Below, one piece after another: positions 45,179-57,000 of a stretch of DNA of 64,000 nt. Origin of the DNA: Lucifuga dentata (Eukaryota; Chordata; Actinopteri; Ophidiiformes; Bythitidae); contig VXCM01004967.1 of assembly GCA_014773175.1 (NCBI GenBank), positions 56,390 to 120,389 of the forward strand. The letters are read 5' to 3'. Numbering within the stretch: the stretch's first letter is position 1; the number at the start of each line of letters is the position of its first letter. Both the position numbers and the translations under genes were made by a program. The notes below the pieces were generated by a model that was not told the origin of the DNA, ran no database searches, and worked only from the letters and a program-made list of their open reading frames with translations.

Positions 45179-45401
45179 AGCCCAGTTCAGACCAATTCGC
45201 AACGCGACGAGACTGGATGCAGCTTGCAAAAGAATCCCCAGGCATATGATCGTAGTAAATGTTCTAAAATTGTACTTGGCGATTTGACAAGTCAAATCTT
45301 TTGTGACTTCATACAACGGTTTCAGCCTCCCTGTAACTAACCAGTTCACACCGCTGCAAACCGTCTCGTTGTGTTGTGAATCATTGGTCTAAACTGGGCT
45401 T
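45179..45401. mobile_element. 223-bp hAT-type MITE nested in the hAT-like element
   Basis: Termini AGCCCAGTTCAGACCAATTC and (reverse complement) AAGCCCAGTTTAGACCAATG, with CAACGAGACG/GCGACGAGAC next. Flanks GAGGCTAA (45171-45178) and AAGGCTAA (45402-45409) match at 7 of 8. It is too short to encode protein. Confidence 0.72.
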
Positions 45402-46417
45402 AAGGCTAACATTAGCTGAGCAAGCCAGCAGGAAAAAAGTAACGTTAGCAAACTTGCTCAAGAATTGGCTAACATTATAGCTAGCTACCCCTCCACCCAA
45501 CAAATGAATCTACATCATGAAGTAATGCCTTACCTTTATCCTGTGACCTTCTTCAGTTTTCTTCTTTCTTTTTTCTGCTCCAGAGGGATATGTCCGTTTT
45601 GATGCCATCATGGCCCATGATACAATTAGCTACCGTACTAAATAATGCTACTGTTATTCTCCTCACTGAGGTGACGTGCGGCTGTCAGTCATCCCATACC
45701 TGTTGGCAGACGTCACTCCTTGCGTGACAGCCCAACGATGATTTTGACTTGATTACCCCTCAAACACAAGCCACAGCTTCCCTATCATAGCAGCTTAGTT
45801 TTGTTTATATCCTACATTTAATTTTAAGCATATAANAGCCACAGCTTCCCTATCATAGCAGCTTAGTTTTGTTTATATCCTACATTTAATTTTAAGCATA
45901 TAAGTCCTTCACTAAACACATGACATGAGGGGGCTTGGCTGGCTACAATAGACAGGTAATTTTAATTCTGCCCAAATGCTGTATATTGAAGCTGAACTTG
46001 CAGCTTGGGGGCCCCCTAGTGGCTGCGGGGGCTTTATGCATCCGCATAGTCCGCATATAGCAAGAAACGGCTCTGACAATGTTTCGTAACAACGAATGGC
46101 GCGCTACTTTATGATGCACGTCAAAACATTGTGCGTCGTCAGCGGTTTCAGCGGTATTATTATGTTTAAGATGTTTTAGTATATCTTGAAGCATTTCTTA
46201 TGCATAGAAAGGTAAAATATATATGCTAGATATGCACTTTACATAACTGTTCCGGCTTACATACAAATCCGACTTAAAGACAGCCGTAGGAACAGGTTCA
46301 TAACCTGGGGACTGCCTGTATATAAATAGGCGGTCCCCTGATTTAATTCATCCGGCTGCAACGTTTGCTATTGTTTTCCTCTGCTTTATTCTGCAGTAGA
46401 GTAGAGAAGGTTTATGA

Positions 46418-46575
46418 GAGGTTCCGGTACTCCCAAAAATGTCCCGTTACTTTAATCATAGAGGTTCTGGTACTCCCGAAAATGTCCCGGTACTTTAATC
46501 ATAGAGGTTCTGGTACTCCCGAAAATGTCCCGGTACTCTGAAATGAAAATCACAGAGGTCCTGGTACTCCTGTGA
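46418..46575. repeat. 43-bp minisatellite, about 3.5 units
   Basis: Units begin 'GAGGTTCTGGTACTCCCGAA' and contain 'AATGTCCCGGTACTTTAATC'. The first two full units differ by only a few bases, and the last unit is interrupted. Confidence 0.88.
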
Positions 46576-47406
46576 GTACTGGGCCCACTTAAAGCACTGG
46601 ACATCACACAGAAAGACACGTTCCTTTGCGTCGGGTCCCCACGGTGCATTGTTGCCTGCCCATCTCCTATTTTGTAACTCCACACATAAAAAAAAAAAAA
46701 AAAAAAAAAAAATGGAGGAGCTGCTAGTAGCAGAGGTTCATCAATCTCTCAATCATCGAGACAGCCCCGTGACAAACAATTCCTGGTGGCAAATCTCTCA
46801 AAATCTTGCAAAAGAAGACACATTGTGCTGGAATTCATGGAGAAACTGAAGAGACCGATATGTGAAAGCTTAAAAAAGAAAGTGAAAGGGAGAAGTGGGA
46901 ACAAACATGTCCGTTCTATTTTGGAGGATCTCAGTCGGCTGCCATGCTTCATCAAACACTGAGACGCTGACTCAGCACTAGTAAACGCAGCAGCTCCTCC
47001 TCACGAGAATCATCGTCAGGGGCAACGTATTTGTAAACAATAGACTTATTCTGTGATTCCATGTGCTGCTGTTTTGATACTCTGCCTGCTACAGTTTGGC
47101 ATAATATCTGTTTGCTCTGAGGAGAAAACTGTACATAGCATGAAAGCTCCACATGTCTGTTTATCATGTTTTCCCTGTCGGCTTGCATCCATGCAAACAA
47201 CGGTGAGATGAAAAGACCAGCCAAGTGAACGCTACATGTTAAACACAAAACAACAGAAACAAGAAGTAAAGGAGCGGCTGATTAAGAAAGTCCAGCATGT
47301 AGCAAGATAGATTAGACCAGGTTTGATAATATAAAGCAGGATTACACTCAGGGCTGCACATCAGGTACACATAACCCCATCGAAGTGAAAATGCAAAGCA
47401 TTCAGC

Positions 47407-47448
<42 letters not shown>

Positions 47449-48258
47449 TTGTCTCTTCATCTTTGTTCCTCTCCCACTCTCTCTCTCTCTGTATGTCTCC
47501 TATGTCTCCTCTGGGTTTGATTGTAATGAAATCAGTTGAATTCATGGTGAAATGTTGCAGGAGCTGAGCGCGTTCTCCCTAGTTAAGCTAGGTTTACTTG
47601 AGTTAGCTAAGCTAATGGCCCTCTTTTTCTTCTGATAAATTTCTGGCAGGTTGTTTAGCTGTAGCATAATGCTGTACTCTGATGACGTAGGCCAAGGCCA
47701 GCTAGAAGGCTCTGATGTGTAAAAGAATNATAATGCTGTACTCTGATGACGTAGGCCAAGGCCAGCTAGAAGGCTCTGATGTGTAAAAGAATACGGCCAA
47801 CATGGCAAACTTGAAATCTGATTGGTTAAAATACATGACAATCAACAACATCGTCCCATTTGCTTGAATATCAGAGGAGATTCACTTGAGATTCTGAAGG
47901 CCTCAGGCTAGATTTTTTTACCCGGAGACAGCACAGGGGGAAAAATCTGATTGGATAAAAGCTCTAATTTATATGAGCTGCACTGGAAGCAACGAAACTG
48001 AGGGAGAGAATACCGTAGCGATGAAATGACATTATAACAAAACTGATGGGAACGAACTTTGTAAATTACATATAGCATTAATAAAATATATATTAAATTA
48101 TAAAAACATAATTTGATGATTCTGAGAATCTCTNCATATAGCATTAATAAAATATATATTAAATTATAAAAACATAATTTGATGATTCTGAGAATCTCTA
48201 AGCCAGCAGAGAAGGCCTTGCTGTCTTAGAGACCGCACACCACTGCTCTATATACAGC
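46576..48258. other. No gene; homopolymer, (GA)n and two assembly duplications
   Basis: Poly-A at 46688-46711, GA run at 47409-47445, and duplicated segments of 63 and 65 bases around Ns at 47730 and 48134. No domain in any frame. Confidence 0.5.
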
Positions 48259-48727
48259 GGTAAATCTCAGATTGTTTTTCCAACCTTACAGACTGCCATC
48301 AGTTCCAGTTCATTCCAGTACGCTTTTAAAATCAACTTGTAGAGACTTGAGATACATAATCTATCACAGCAAACATGACGTCTATTAGGTGTTTTTTTTT
48401 TTTTTTTCAAAATAACTTTATTTAACCGATCCAACACAGAGGCACAGAAGACAAAGTATTTCTCTGCCAGGAAATATAGTCCCAGGAGAAGATGGCTTTT
48501 ACTGAGAAATTAAAAACAACCATCCCTATACACTCAGACATAAGTGTAGGTGAAACATTGAATTTTAAGTTGGATGTATCACCTGAACATTTAATTTTGA
48601 AAGATTAGGGGATCTGAAAAAAATAAAGGAAAACTAAAATATGGTTTTATGTTTTGGAAATAGGTTGTCAGTAACATAGCATATATGCAAACTGGCTCAA
48701 ACAGGCATGATCGCCAGCATGGTCCTC
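48259..48727 (+). mobile_element. Family A element, copy 8 (5' arm missing)
   Basis: Contains 'TTAAAATCAACTTGTAGAGA', 'GGAAATATAGTCCCAGGAGA' and the 3' arm ending 'CCAGCATGGTCCTCTCA'. Poly-T at about 48390-48407 lies inside. Confidence 0.78.
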
Positions 48728-51372
48728 TCAGCCCTTATACTCCCCTCTAGTGGATGTAGTATTTAGCCCTGCAGATTAAAGTAGCAACATTGCTTGTGTA
48801 GCAACATAAGTCTATGCAGGGTTAAAAGCGAGTTTAATCCTGGTTTAGACTCCTGTGATATGAAGTTATTTTTGTGTTGGTTTTCTCACCGCTACATTTA
48901 CATGTTAAACTCAAGAATCGCTTTCATTACTGCTGTGCTGCTGCTGTTTACTGACTCTCTGATGGATGCAGTAATCATACTGTAAATGGCCTTTATTGGT
49001 TTTCTTTGAGAAGGAAACAATAAGGCCAAATATTTAATAATACATTTTCAGTGTGGAGAAGCTGCAGACAGAGGAAACAGTCAAGAATTCAAAGAACAGC
49101 ATGTCTGAAGCCAAATTCAACTGTAAATAAACACTTCAGGCTGTTACACACAGATCTACGCACAGAAGCTTTTACCTTCCTTTCTCCCCACTTCCTTCCT
49201 TCCTAAAAATACCCAAACAAATTTGACATGATTAAGACTAGTAGTAAGACACTTTCTTTCCTCAATCCTTCCTTCCTTCTCTTGTTGCTTCACTCCTTCA
49301 GTGCATCTCTCCTTCATTTCCTTCTCCTTTCTTTCCTTCCTTGCATCCTTCCCTCCACTACTTAATTAATTCTTTTCTTCCCTGCATGATTAGACAGGCA
49401 CTAGTAATGGAAAACTAACCTGATTAAATCACTTTCTGTCCTTCATTTTCTTTTTTTTCATCATCTATCCAGTAATTGTATGTGAGGATATTGACAACAC
49501 AGCGACAAGGTTCATTCAGCCTAATTGAGGAAACCATCTCTTTTTTTCCCCTTCTTCCTGCGTTTTTTCCTTCCTTCAATCAATTAAACTGATGAAACAA
49601 AATAACTCTAATGATCCTTTCTTTATGAAGAGCTCTTACTGAAAATTGGCTTTTCTGATGCTGTTTCTATTTCTGAATCAGAATGATGCTGATTTCTAAT
49701 GGTCTTTTATGAAACAAAGTGGAAGAAAATGACTAAAAGTGATTCAAAAACATGCACACGACACAAATGCAGATATATCCACATCTGCTAAAGCATACTA
49801 GCAAATCTGCAGTAATGAAAGAATTCATGAATGTGATGTCGTTTATGAAAAAAATAACATCTACTTGATTATTGGCCTAGTTTTTCGATTTTGTACAACT
49901 CAGAAAACCATCAGTACCTCTGCAACTTGTAAATTAGAATCACTGAGCTCTAATGAATGCAACTGATACACAAAAAATAACTAACTAAATAAATTATTAT
50001 ATTGATAACATAATACGCTACAGGCCAGAAGTTTGAGGCCACTCCCAGATTTAGCATGACCAGACCTTGTAGCAAGTTAATCCCAAAATGATGTGGGAGA
50101 AGGCAGACAGCAGCTATTGAATAGAATGTGAAAACACATCAGCAGGGAGTTGGAACACAACTAGGGTGCCAGTGCACCAATACAGACTGGGCATGTCTTC
50201 ATTAAAAATCATTTCTTAAGCCTACTTGAAAACTAATTAGTTACATTTATTTTAGATATTTTTTTTTTATCATTTCCTGTGCAATAAATTATAAAACAAA
50301 CATTGTATTGATGATTTTTTTTTATTTTTTATTTTTTTAAAGTCTGGGGGTGGCCTCAAACTTCTGGCCTCTAGTGTATATAACCCTTTCACTTCCTTAT
50401 GTATCAGGCTCAGAACTTATCAGTCATCCCCAGTAATTATGACAGATGTCCATGAATTTATTTGGTCATGGTTTAATTTATTCAGTAATTTATACATCTG
50501 TTGCTTTACCAATCAGCCATTTACATGTAAATACATATCCATCCATCCATCCATCCATCCATCCATCTCAGCCAGGCCCTAGTTTATTTGCAGTACATGA
50601 TAATTACATCCATCAAGGAGGTTATATTTAAAAAAAAAAAAACAACTAAATCACACATGGATTTAAACGGCCAGAATTCAGATCTGGAATCAGATTCGGA
50701 TACAAGATTTTCACTTTCTTTAATGCTGCAATATATTAACTTTATCAATCTGCGGAAATTAAATTGAATTAAATTCATGGTGATGTCATAACAAGCAGCT
50801 TTTGTGCAGCTAAGATGCTGACTCTGCAGAATAAAATGGTTTGGACATATTTCCAACATTTATGGCTATAGATGTGGTTATACGTCTTTGCTGCCTCTTC
50901 ACTCTATCCATCTAAACAGAAAAAACACTTGGTGGATAGCGGAGTGTTCACTGTCCAGCGGGAAAAAAAAAAGATTATTCATTCACTCATTCACTCACAG
51001 ATAAAAGAGGGATTTATTTATGCAAGTGTTGATGTATCATCACTTTTGCTGACCAGCAAATCTCCACTTTGGGGAATGAGGGAGTATCTTTCTCAAAACG
51101 TAACACAAACTCTGTTTTATCGTGCTTTATTTGAACGGCGTATGAGAGTCCCTGAGGTTTGTGTTTCATTTAATGAGAATCCATTTACTGTCCACAGAGC
51201 ATTGGGAGTTCAGCTGGTGGTTTCTCTCTGAGCACTCAGATAAATGAAGTTTGAATACCAAGACATGTCCAGTTACTCTTCAGCAAGGCACCGACCCCTC
51301 ACTTCAGTTGGTACTGAACCTCAGTTGTTTTATTGCCTCAATTGTGCTCATAGCCTCAAGTGTTGTAAACGT
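48728..51372. other. No gene; single-copy-looking with pyrimidine patches
   Basis: CCTT-type patches at 49175-49380, a (CATC)n run at 50537-50567, and an imperfect hairpin at 48987-49028. Open frames without domains. Confidence 0.5.
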
Positions 51373-51905
51373 AAAAGACAGTATCAGCAATCGTGCATGT
51401 TTGAGCCCAATATATACAATCCACATACACGTTATGTACATTTTACATGTTTTTTCCTACCTTCCAGACTGCTATTGATTTCAGTTCATTCCAGTATGCT
51501 TGAAACACACTTGAGGTAAGTAATCCATCACAGTAAACAACATGTCTATTAGTTGTTTTTTTTTTTTTTTTTTTTTTTTTGCCAAAGTAACTTTAACTGA
51601 TCCACCACACAGCTACACGCAAGATGATGGATGTATGTCTCCACCAGGAAATATAGTCCCAGGATAAGATGGCTTTTACTTAGAAATTAAAAACAACCAA
51701 TTAAAAACTACAATTGTGCATAAATGTTAGAAGGTGAAACAATGGATTTTAAGGTGAATGTCTCACCTGAACATTTGATTTTGAAAGATTAGGGGATCTG
51801 AAAAGAATAACAGGAAAACTAAAGTATGGTTTTATGTTTTGGAATTGTCAGTAATGTAAGCAGGTTGTATATATGTTGGACTCAAACATGTACAGTCACC
51901 TTTAA
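51373..51905 (+). mobile_element. Family A element, copy 9
   Basis: Second subfamily ('TTTGAGCCCAATATATACAA'), with 'TTTTTTCCTACCTTCCAGAC', 'GGAAATATAGTCCCAGGATA' and the 3' arm ending 'GTACAGTCACCTTTAA'. Poly-T at 51558-51580 inside. Confidence 0.8.
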
Positions 51906-54720
51906 CAGAATGGCACCGTGGCATTGAATGCTTGGTCAGATTCTTGGTCTTATTTCTTTGATTAGCCTTTGCCTCATTAGTGAGCGTGCTGGGTGATGTG
52001 CACTCTTACTGCCTCTCATTAGTGCGCTCTCTTCAGTGAACTCACTCACACACACACACACACACAAACACACACACTTCATTATTCTTCTGGACAGTTT
52101 GTTGGCATCAAACTACATTCACATACATTCAGCTGGACACTTCATTCAAACTTAGGAATCTTCAACTTCTTTCGGAGACTAATGCTGATGTGGTTGTTTT
52201 ATAATATTTAACCTTATGTCGTCTTTTGTTGATATGAAGAACATTTTCACTGGCTGATGTTATCAAACTTAAGTGATCTACTGTGGGCTGCAAGACAAGA
52301 AATGATAAAAATCTCCCTGATATAGCTTTTGATTTTTGACCGCTGATTGTCGATCTCTGGCATTTCTCCTTTCACAGCTCTGTTGGTTCTAGGAGATTTT
52401 AAAAAGACATCCACACAGTCATTTGTTGTTTGGATGATTAGTATTCCCACGATTGTATGTGTATGTACAGATTGACTTTTCTGGGTGAGAACATTTCCAT
52501 CCAACAATTCTTACACACATTCTGAATTTGTGCATTAAAGTGGAGTGGAGATGACAAAAATTCAATGTAACAACAAAAAGGATGACAAAAGCTGATGGTA
52601 ACTGATAGTTTTGAATAAACAATGCAGTTCTGGTACCTTCCTTTACTTCCTGCAGTTTAGACAAAGCATCAACATTGGAGCCTCGACTCCAGCACAAAGC
52701 CCCAATTAAGTTATATAAATGACAGAGGCGGCCTGTGAGCCAGTGGTTTTGGACTCATGCTATGTAGCTTAACATTAAGGTTTGAATTTGGTCAGAAAGA
52801 CTTGTTAATGTTCTTTTCTTACAAAAGCACCAAACAGAAGAGACCCATGCATTCATTCAAGTAAATCGACCCCAGAACCTTCTCAATAACATCTGGAATC
52901 CACTCAAGGATTCCTAGAAACACCATACGGACCTCATCTCACAGTTTTGGCACCACATATATCAAACATTATAATATGAAGCTCATTGCTATTGCTGTTA
53001 TGACATGCTTTTTGCTATTTCAGACGATCTCACATCAGGTCGTCTGAAATAGAGCCCTTAAATTCTCTTGAATTTTAAGGGCTCTCCTCCATTTTACGTC
53101 TGATTTTACTGTTGAGTGGTGGTATCGGAAGTTTCAATTTTTAGAAATAAGCTGGTTCCTGCTGTCTTTCTGTGGCCTTCATCTTTTGGAAACATCTTTT
53201 TCTCCAACTTCAGTGGTTACAATAAGTCACCACATTTATTCCTCACAAATTCCTGCAGATGGGTAAAACTTTCCCAGCAGTAGATGGATGGATGATATCA
53301 AGCCTGGACAGCATGGCTAACCTGATAGATCAGAAGGTGCAGATAAAGCTCGGGCAGCTCAAGACAGCGTGGGTGGGCGGCTGGATGAAGGAAACCAGTT
53401 TTGGGATGAATGGACAGATGATAGAGGAAACGGGAGCCAAAGAATTTGGCAGCAGCCGAGCTGAAGGTACAGACAGCAGTGTTTTATATGATTAGCTGCA
53501 TCACTAATACAGCCAACGAGCAAAGCACACGGACAGCCACTAAAGCACAATAAATGCAAATGTAATAATAATTATTGTGACTGACACCATCACACACACA
53601 CACACACACCTTGCTTTTTCATTAAGAGATGATGTTAGTTAGCAGATGTTAAAGGCAAGTGAAAAAAACTGGAAAGCAGTTTTCTCTGGATTGTTTCCAC
53701 ACAGTGTTCCTAGAAATCACCTGTCAATCAAGCAGAGTGGGTGTGTGAGGTTGGTTGAGCGATAAAAGATGAAGAAGATCTTAAGAGCTTCTTTTTTTAC
53801 CCACAGCAGGTTTTTTTTTTTTCCTCCACAACAGTGCAGATTATTTACAGTACAGGAGACAATCTTAGCCAAAAAAGTGTAGTAGAAAGAAAAATGAAAT
53901 CAAGAGCTGGTTTAAAGAAATGAAAAAATAAGTTTTCCTGCAAACAGGCTCCGCCCCTTTAAAGTTTGGCCTCTGCAGGAAACTGCCCTGCCTGTCTGCT
54001 AGCAGGTCTACAGTGAACCAGGAGGTCCAAACTCCTGCCTTTATAGGTCTGATGCTCCGCCTACTACAGGAATTAATTATCGCACAGAATAAATACATCA
54101 TGGTGTTTCCAGTGAAATACTGACACTTATGAATTTATAAGCAACATTAAATTTGTTTCAAACTATCAGCTCATTTGAACCACCCTTAAAATAGCTATTT
54201 TAACCAAAACACATTTCGACCCCCCTTCAACTCTACCACAGTTGGTACATTCCCCCAGGAATACCTTCATTTAAGGAATGCAGAGCAGCTGAGTGTGTTT
54301 GGAAGCTCCTGGGTCTAATTAGAGTGGATAGGCAACTGCAGCAAATGAGCAAAAGTGCATTTAAATAAATACATTAATACTGTGGTACATGTCATTATTT
54401 CTGATTATTTAAATATGTAAGTTAAATTAGCTGGGCTGTGAGTAGAGTGTGTGTATATACTCAGAGGGCATGGGTACTGTAGATTAGAGTTGGATTGTTC
54501 TGCATGCAGACTGTTCATGTTAAGTGTTACAGTAATCATGGGAGAATATTTCACTTTTTTATTATCTAGGAACTGAAACAGCAGCTTCAAGCACTCTGAT
54601 CATCTGTGTGACATCATTAGTTAGTGACGTCGCTTCAGATGACGCTTGAGGAGCCAGGATGTTTCAGTTCTCTTAAATCACCGTTTCTCAACGACTCTGT
54701 CCTCACGTCTTAAGTGGGCG
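51906..54720. other. No gene; AC runs and paired hairpins
   Basis: AC at 52047-52078 and 53590-53608. Hairpins at 53016-53095 are listed separately. No coding domain. Confidence 0.5.
53016..53095. repeat. Two adjacent hairpins
   Basis: TATTTCAGACGA, a 12-base loop and its exact complement TCGTCTGAAATA (53016-53051). Then AGAGCCCTTAAATTC, a 4-base loop and GAATTTTAAGGGCTCT (about 53050-53095; one extra base). Confidence 0.88.
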
Positions 54721-54779
54721 GGACTAAAATGTGAGAAAAAGTAAGTGAGGAAAATGTTTAAATGAATAAGAGCTTTGGA

Positions 54780-55350
54780 ACTCAGCTAGTGTTCTAATTT
54801 CACTGAACTGTTTACTGAACAAAACCCAAAGCATCACTAGAAAAAATGATACAGCACTTAGAATTAAAGGGACTCTCTCATGTTTATAGTGTAATATGTT
54901 AGGTGTTTGTGTTGAACACTTGAGGTTGTGTTCAACCTCAAGTGTCAAAACTTGAGGTTGATGCCGATAGAAATGCATCCAGTAAGTTAAAAATATGTCC
55001 TGAACTGCCCTGGAATTTTGTTTTTGATTGGTCCTTTACTTCTGCAACATGCTGATGTCATCATGTAACACATTTGAATTTACACACCTGCTTGGACATT
55101 TGGACCGACAAGTACGAGGCTAGCGAGTGTTTCACAATGTGTAGGCGTTGGTAGGTCAGGCCTGGCACAGCTGGCCAATCAGAACACAGCAAGGTTTTCA
55201 GGAGGGACCTTAAAGAGACAGTACTTAAAACATGTTCTCACTTAGTGTGCACAGCAGTTCTGTGGAAAAGTGAGAGAAGTGGATCAATGTTTCTTACATA
55301 TTCAAGCACTGAAAAGCTTTAAAATAGTTTTAAATGAAAACTGAGATCTT
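54780..55350. repeat. Probable dispersed fish repeat
   Basis: 'CTGGCCAATCAGAACACAGC', 'GGAGGGACCTTAAAGAGACA' and 'CAAAACCCAAAGCATC' resemble segments of a repeat I know from other fish, from memory. Boundaries not found. Confidence 0.3.
54916..54945. repeat. 13-bp hairpin with a third direct copy
   Basis: ACACTTGAGGTTG, TGTT, then its exact complement. 'AACTTGAGGTTGA' follows at about 54949, giving a third copy of the arm. Confidence 0.85.
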
Positions 55351-55639
55351 ATACATAGAAATCTAGACAATATGTCAACTTAAAACAAATTTTTTTCCCT
55401 AAACATAAGGGATGATGAGATTTAATGACTTGTTACATCATCATACTGGAACTAAAGTGCAACATGCTAAAGCATATTAAATCATTCACTTATAAGAAAA
55501 TGCTAAATAAACTGCATTTTATTTTTTATTTTTTTTTGTATAATTATGACACTGAGTAAATAAATAGATTATGCTAGGTTGATTATTATAACAGGAAATG
55601 AATAATATTAGTTAATGATATATTAATAATGGCATAAAG

Positions 55640-55848
55640 AAATGTGTAGAAATGTGTAAATGTGTATTTTGTTAATTTAGGCACAATAAGTCTTCCATAT
55701 ATCATTTACAGCTAATTAGCTGGCTAATTAAAGAACAACACAACAACAGTCAGAGCTAAACAAATAGCTGTAAACAGCATTGTTAAATGGAAATTAGGCA
55801 GTGATTGTGTTATTAAAGCAAATAATGCCTGCGGAGTATAATTAGACA

Positions 55849-55850
<2 letters not shown>
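55640..55850. other. Candidate conserved non-coding element (TAATTA-rich)
   Basis: Non-repetitive, with homeodomain-type sites ('CTAATTAGCTGGCTAATTAA') and 'GTATAATTAGACAC'. Conservation cannot be tested here. Confidence 0.3.
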
Positions 55851-55852
<2 letters not shown>

Positions 55853-55904
<52 letters not shown>

Positions 55905-55967
55905 TCCATTTATCCTCAGTTTATCCATTTTTTTTAATGGGGCATTGTACCTTACATACTTGGTTGT

Positions 55968-56015
<48 letters not shown>
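55853..56015. repeat. (CT)n-(CA)n, (TG)n and a 34-base poly-G
   Basis: CT then CA at 55853-55903, TG at about 55966-55981, and 34 consecutive G at 55982-56015. Confidence 0.95.
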
Positions 56016-56016
<1 letters not shown>

Positions 56017-56239
56017 GTATTAATTAGCTATTTATCTGTTTAATGCAGAGGTCATGATAATAAAGCGAATGGATGTTATAATGAAGCTGAATATGCTGCT
56101 GGCAGTGTCCAAACTATTTAAAACGTTTCTGACACAAAGTTTGTCTTCCTCTTCCTCCTCTTCATTCATGTGAATGGATGTTAAGTTTTTATTTTTTTAC
56201 ATAAAATAGAAAATGAACATTTTGATGAGGATCCCTCAG

Positions 56240-56445
56240 TTATGAGTTCAACGCCTTTCGATGCCTCCTCCCCTCCTCCTTCAACGCCATTCTCCCATCT
56301 CCTCCTCCCTTCCTCCTTGCCATCTTTCTTTTCCTTCTGTGACTTCTTTCATTCCTCTCTACCTCCTCTCTTCTCCTCTCTGCCTCCTGTTCTCCCCTCA
56401 ACTCCTCTCTACCTTTCCTCCCTCTCCATTCTTCCAACTTCTCCT
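56240..56445. repeat. Pyrimidine-rich tract (left part)
   Basis: C/T-rich strand (TCCTCC, CTTCC). It continues at 57001-57200 on the other side of the solo LTR. Confidence 0.8.
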
Positions 56446-57000
56446 TGTCAGGACGGCTCCAGGACGCTCTTAGTTTTCTTATTGTCTCTGCTTTTATTTT
56501 CACCTTGTCTGTGTGGGGTATGCGGATGTGTGCTGAATCCACGTGTGTTTGTTTACAGGCGTTCTTAATTAGGGCGTGGTTTCAGTTGTTTGAATTTTCC
56601 TCCACCTATCCTTATGCCTCTCTGCTTCCCGCACTTGTGGTCACCTGCTTCTGCTGGCCTATCACCTGTCTGTGTTCCTCCCTGCCTGCTCAGCTGATTC
56701 TGATCTGTCAGTTATGTCATTGTATTTAATCGCTTGGGTTTGCACTCCCAGTTTGCCAGACTGTCATGTTGTCATGTTTCCTGTTACTCGCTCCTGGATT
56801 AAGTTTTTGTTTTTTTTTCCCTGCCAAAATATTACTGGTGTTTTTTCCTAGCTAGTCTAGTGATTTTTAATTATTCTTCACTTGGATTATTGGACCTTGT
56901 TTCCCCTTGTGGGTGTTTTTATGTTTATTATTAAAGTTGAGAAGGACTATCTGATTCGGCTGTCATGTCTGCTCCTGAGTCCTCTACCTGCCGCCTGACA
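56446..57000 (+). mobile_element. Solo LTR with 5-bp target duplication CTCCT
   Basis: Begins TGTCAGGACGGCTCC and ends CCTGCCGCCTGACA, so it has TG...CA ends that are also a short inverted repeat (TGTCAGG/CCTGACA). CTCCT precedes (56441-56445) and follows (57001-57005). An 'ATTATTAAAG' near 56930 may be a poly-A signal variant. The surrounding DNA is CT-rich, so a chance 5-bp match is possible, but the LTR itself is a sharp break in composition. Confidence 0.68.

Larger units (their letters stand above)
43706..46075. mobile_element. hAT-like element nested in the Harbinger-like element
   Basis: The left end CAGGCCTTTTCTAGCTTTCT and the right end CAGAGCCGTTTCTTGCTATA (reverse complement) are related inverted termini of hAT type (CAGNGCCG...). 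The 8-bp flanks ACGATGTT (43698-43705) and ACAATGTT (46076-46083) match at 7 of 8, the duplication length expected for hAT. Both ends then run into GGGGGCCC-rich sequence. No transposase frame was seen in about 2.37 kb. It contains a TCTA array, two N-flanking assembly duplications (44493, 45836) and a further MITE. Confidence 0.72.
43601..46318. mobile_element. Harbinger-like TIR element hosting nested insertions
   Basis: The left end GGCAGTCCCCGACTTACAAA and the right end (reverse complement) CAGGCAGTCCCCAGGTTATG form the inverted termini. Inside, 'ACTTACGAAC' at the left and 'AAGTCGGATTTGTATGTAAG' at the right (reverse complement) extend the similarity. The flanks both read TATA (43597-43600, 46319-46322). 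The terminal motif is one I recall for Harbinger-type MITEs, unverified. Without the insertion its own sequence is only about 350 bases. Confidence 0.6.

Noticed and set aside
46418..46575. CRISPR-like direct repeats
   Set aside because: Units are contiguous with no spacers. A vertebrate minisatellite.
53259..53495. 78-codon frame with Trp/Gly-rich sequence
   Set aside because: Short, no domain and no neighbouring exon signals that I could support.
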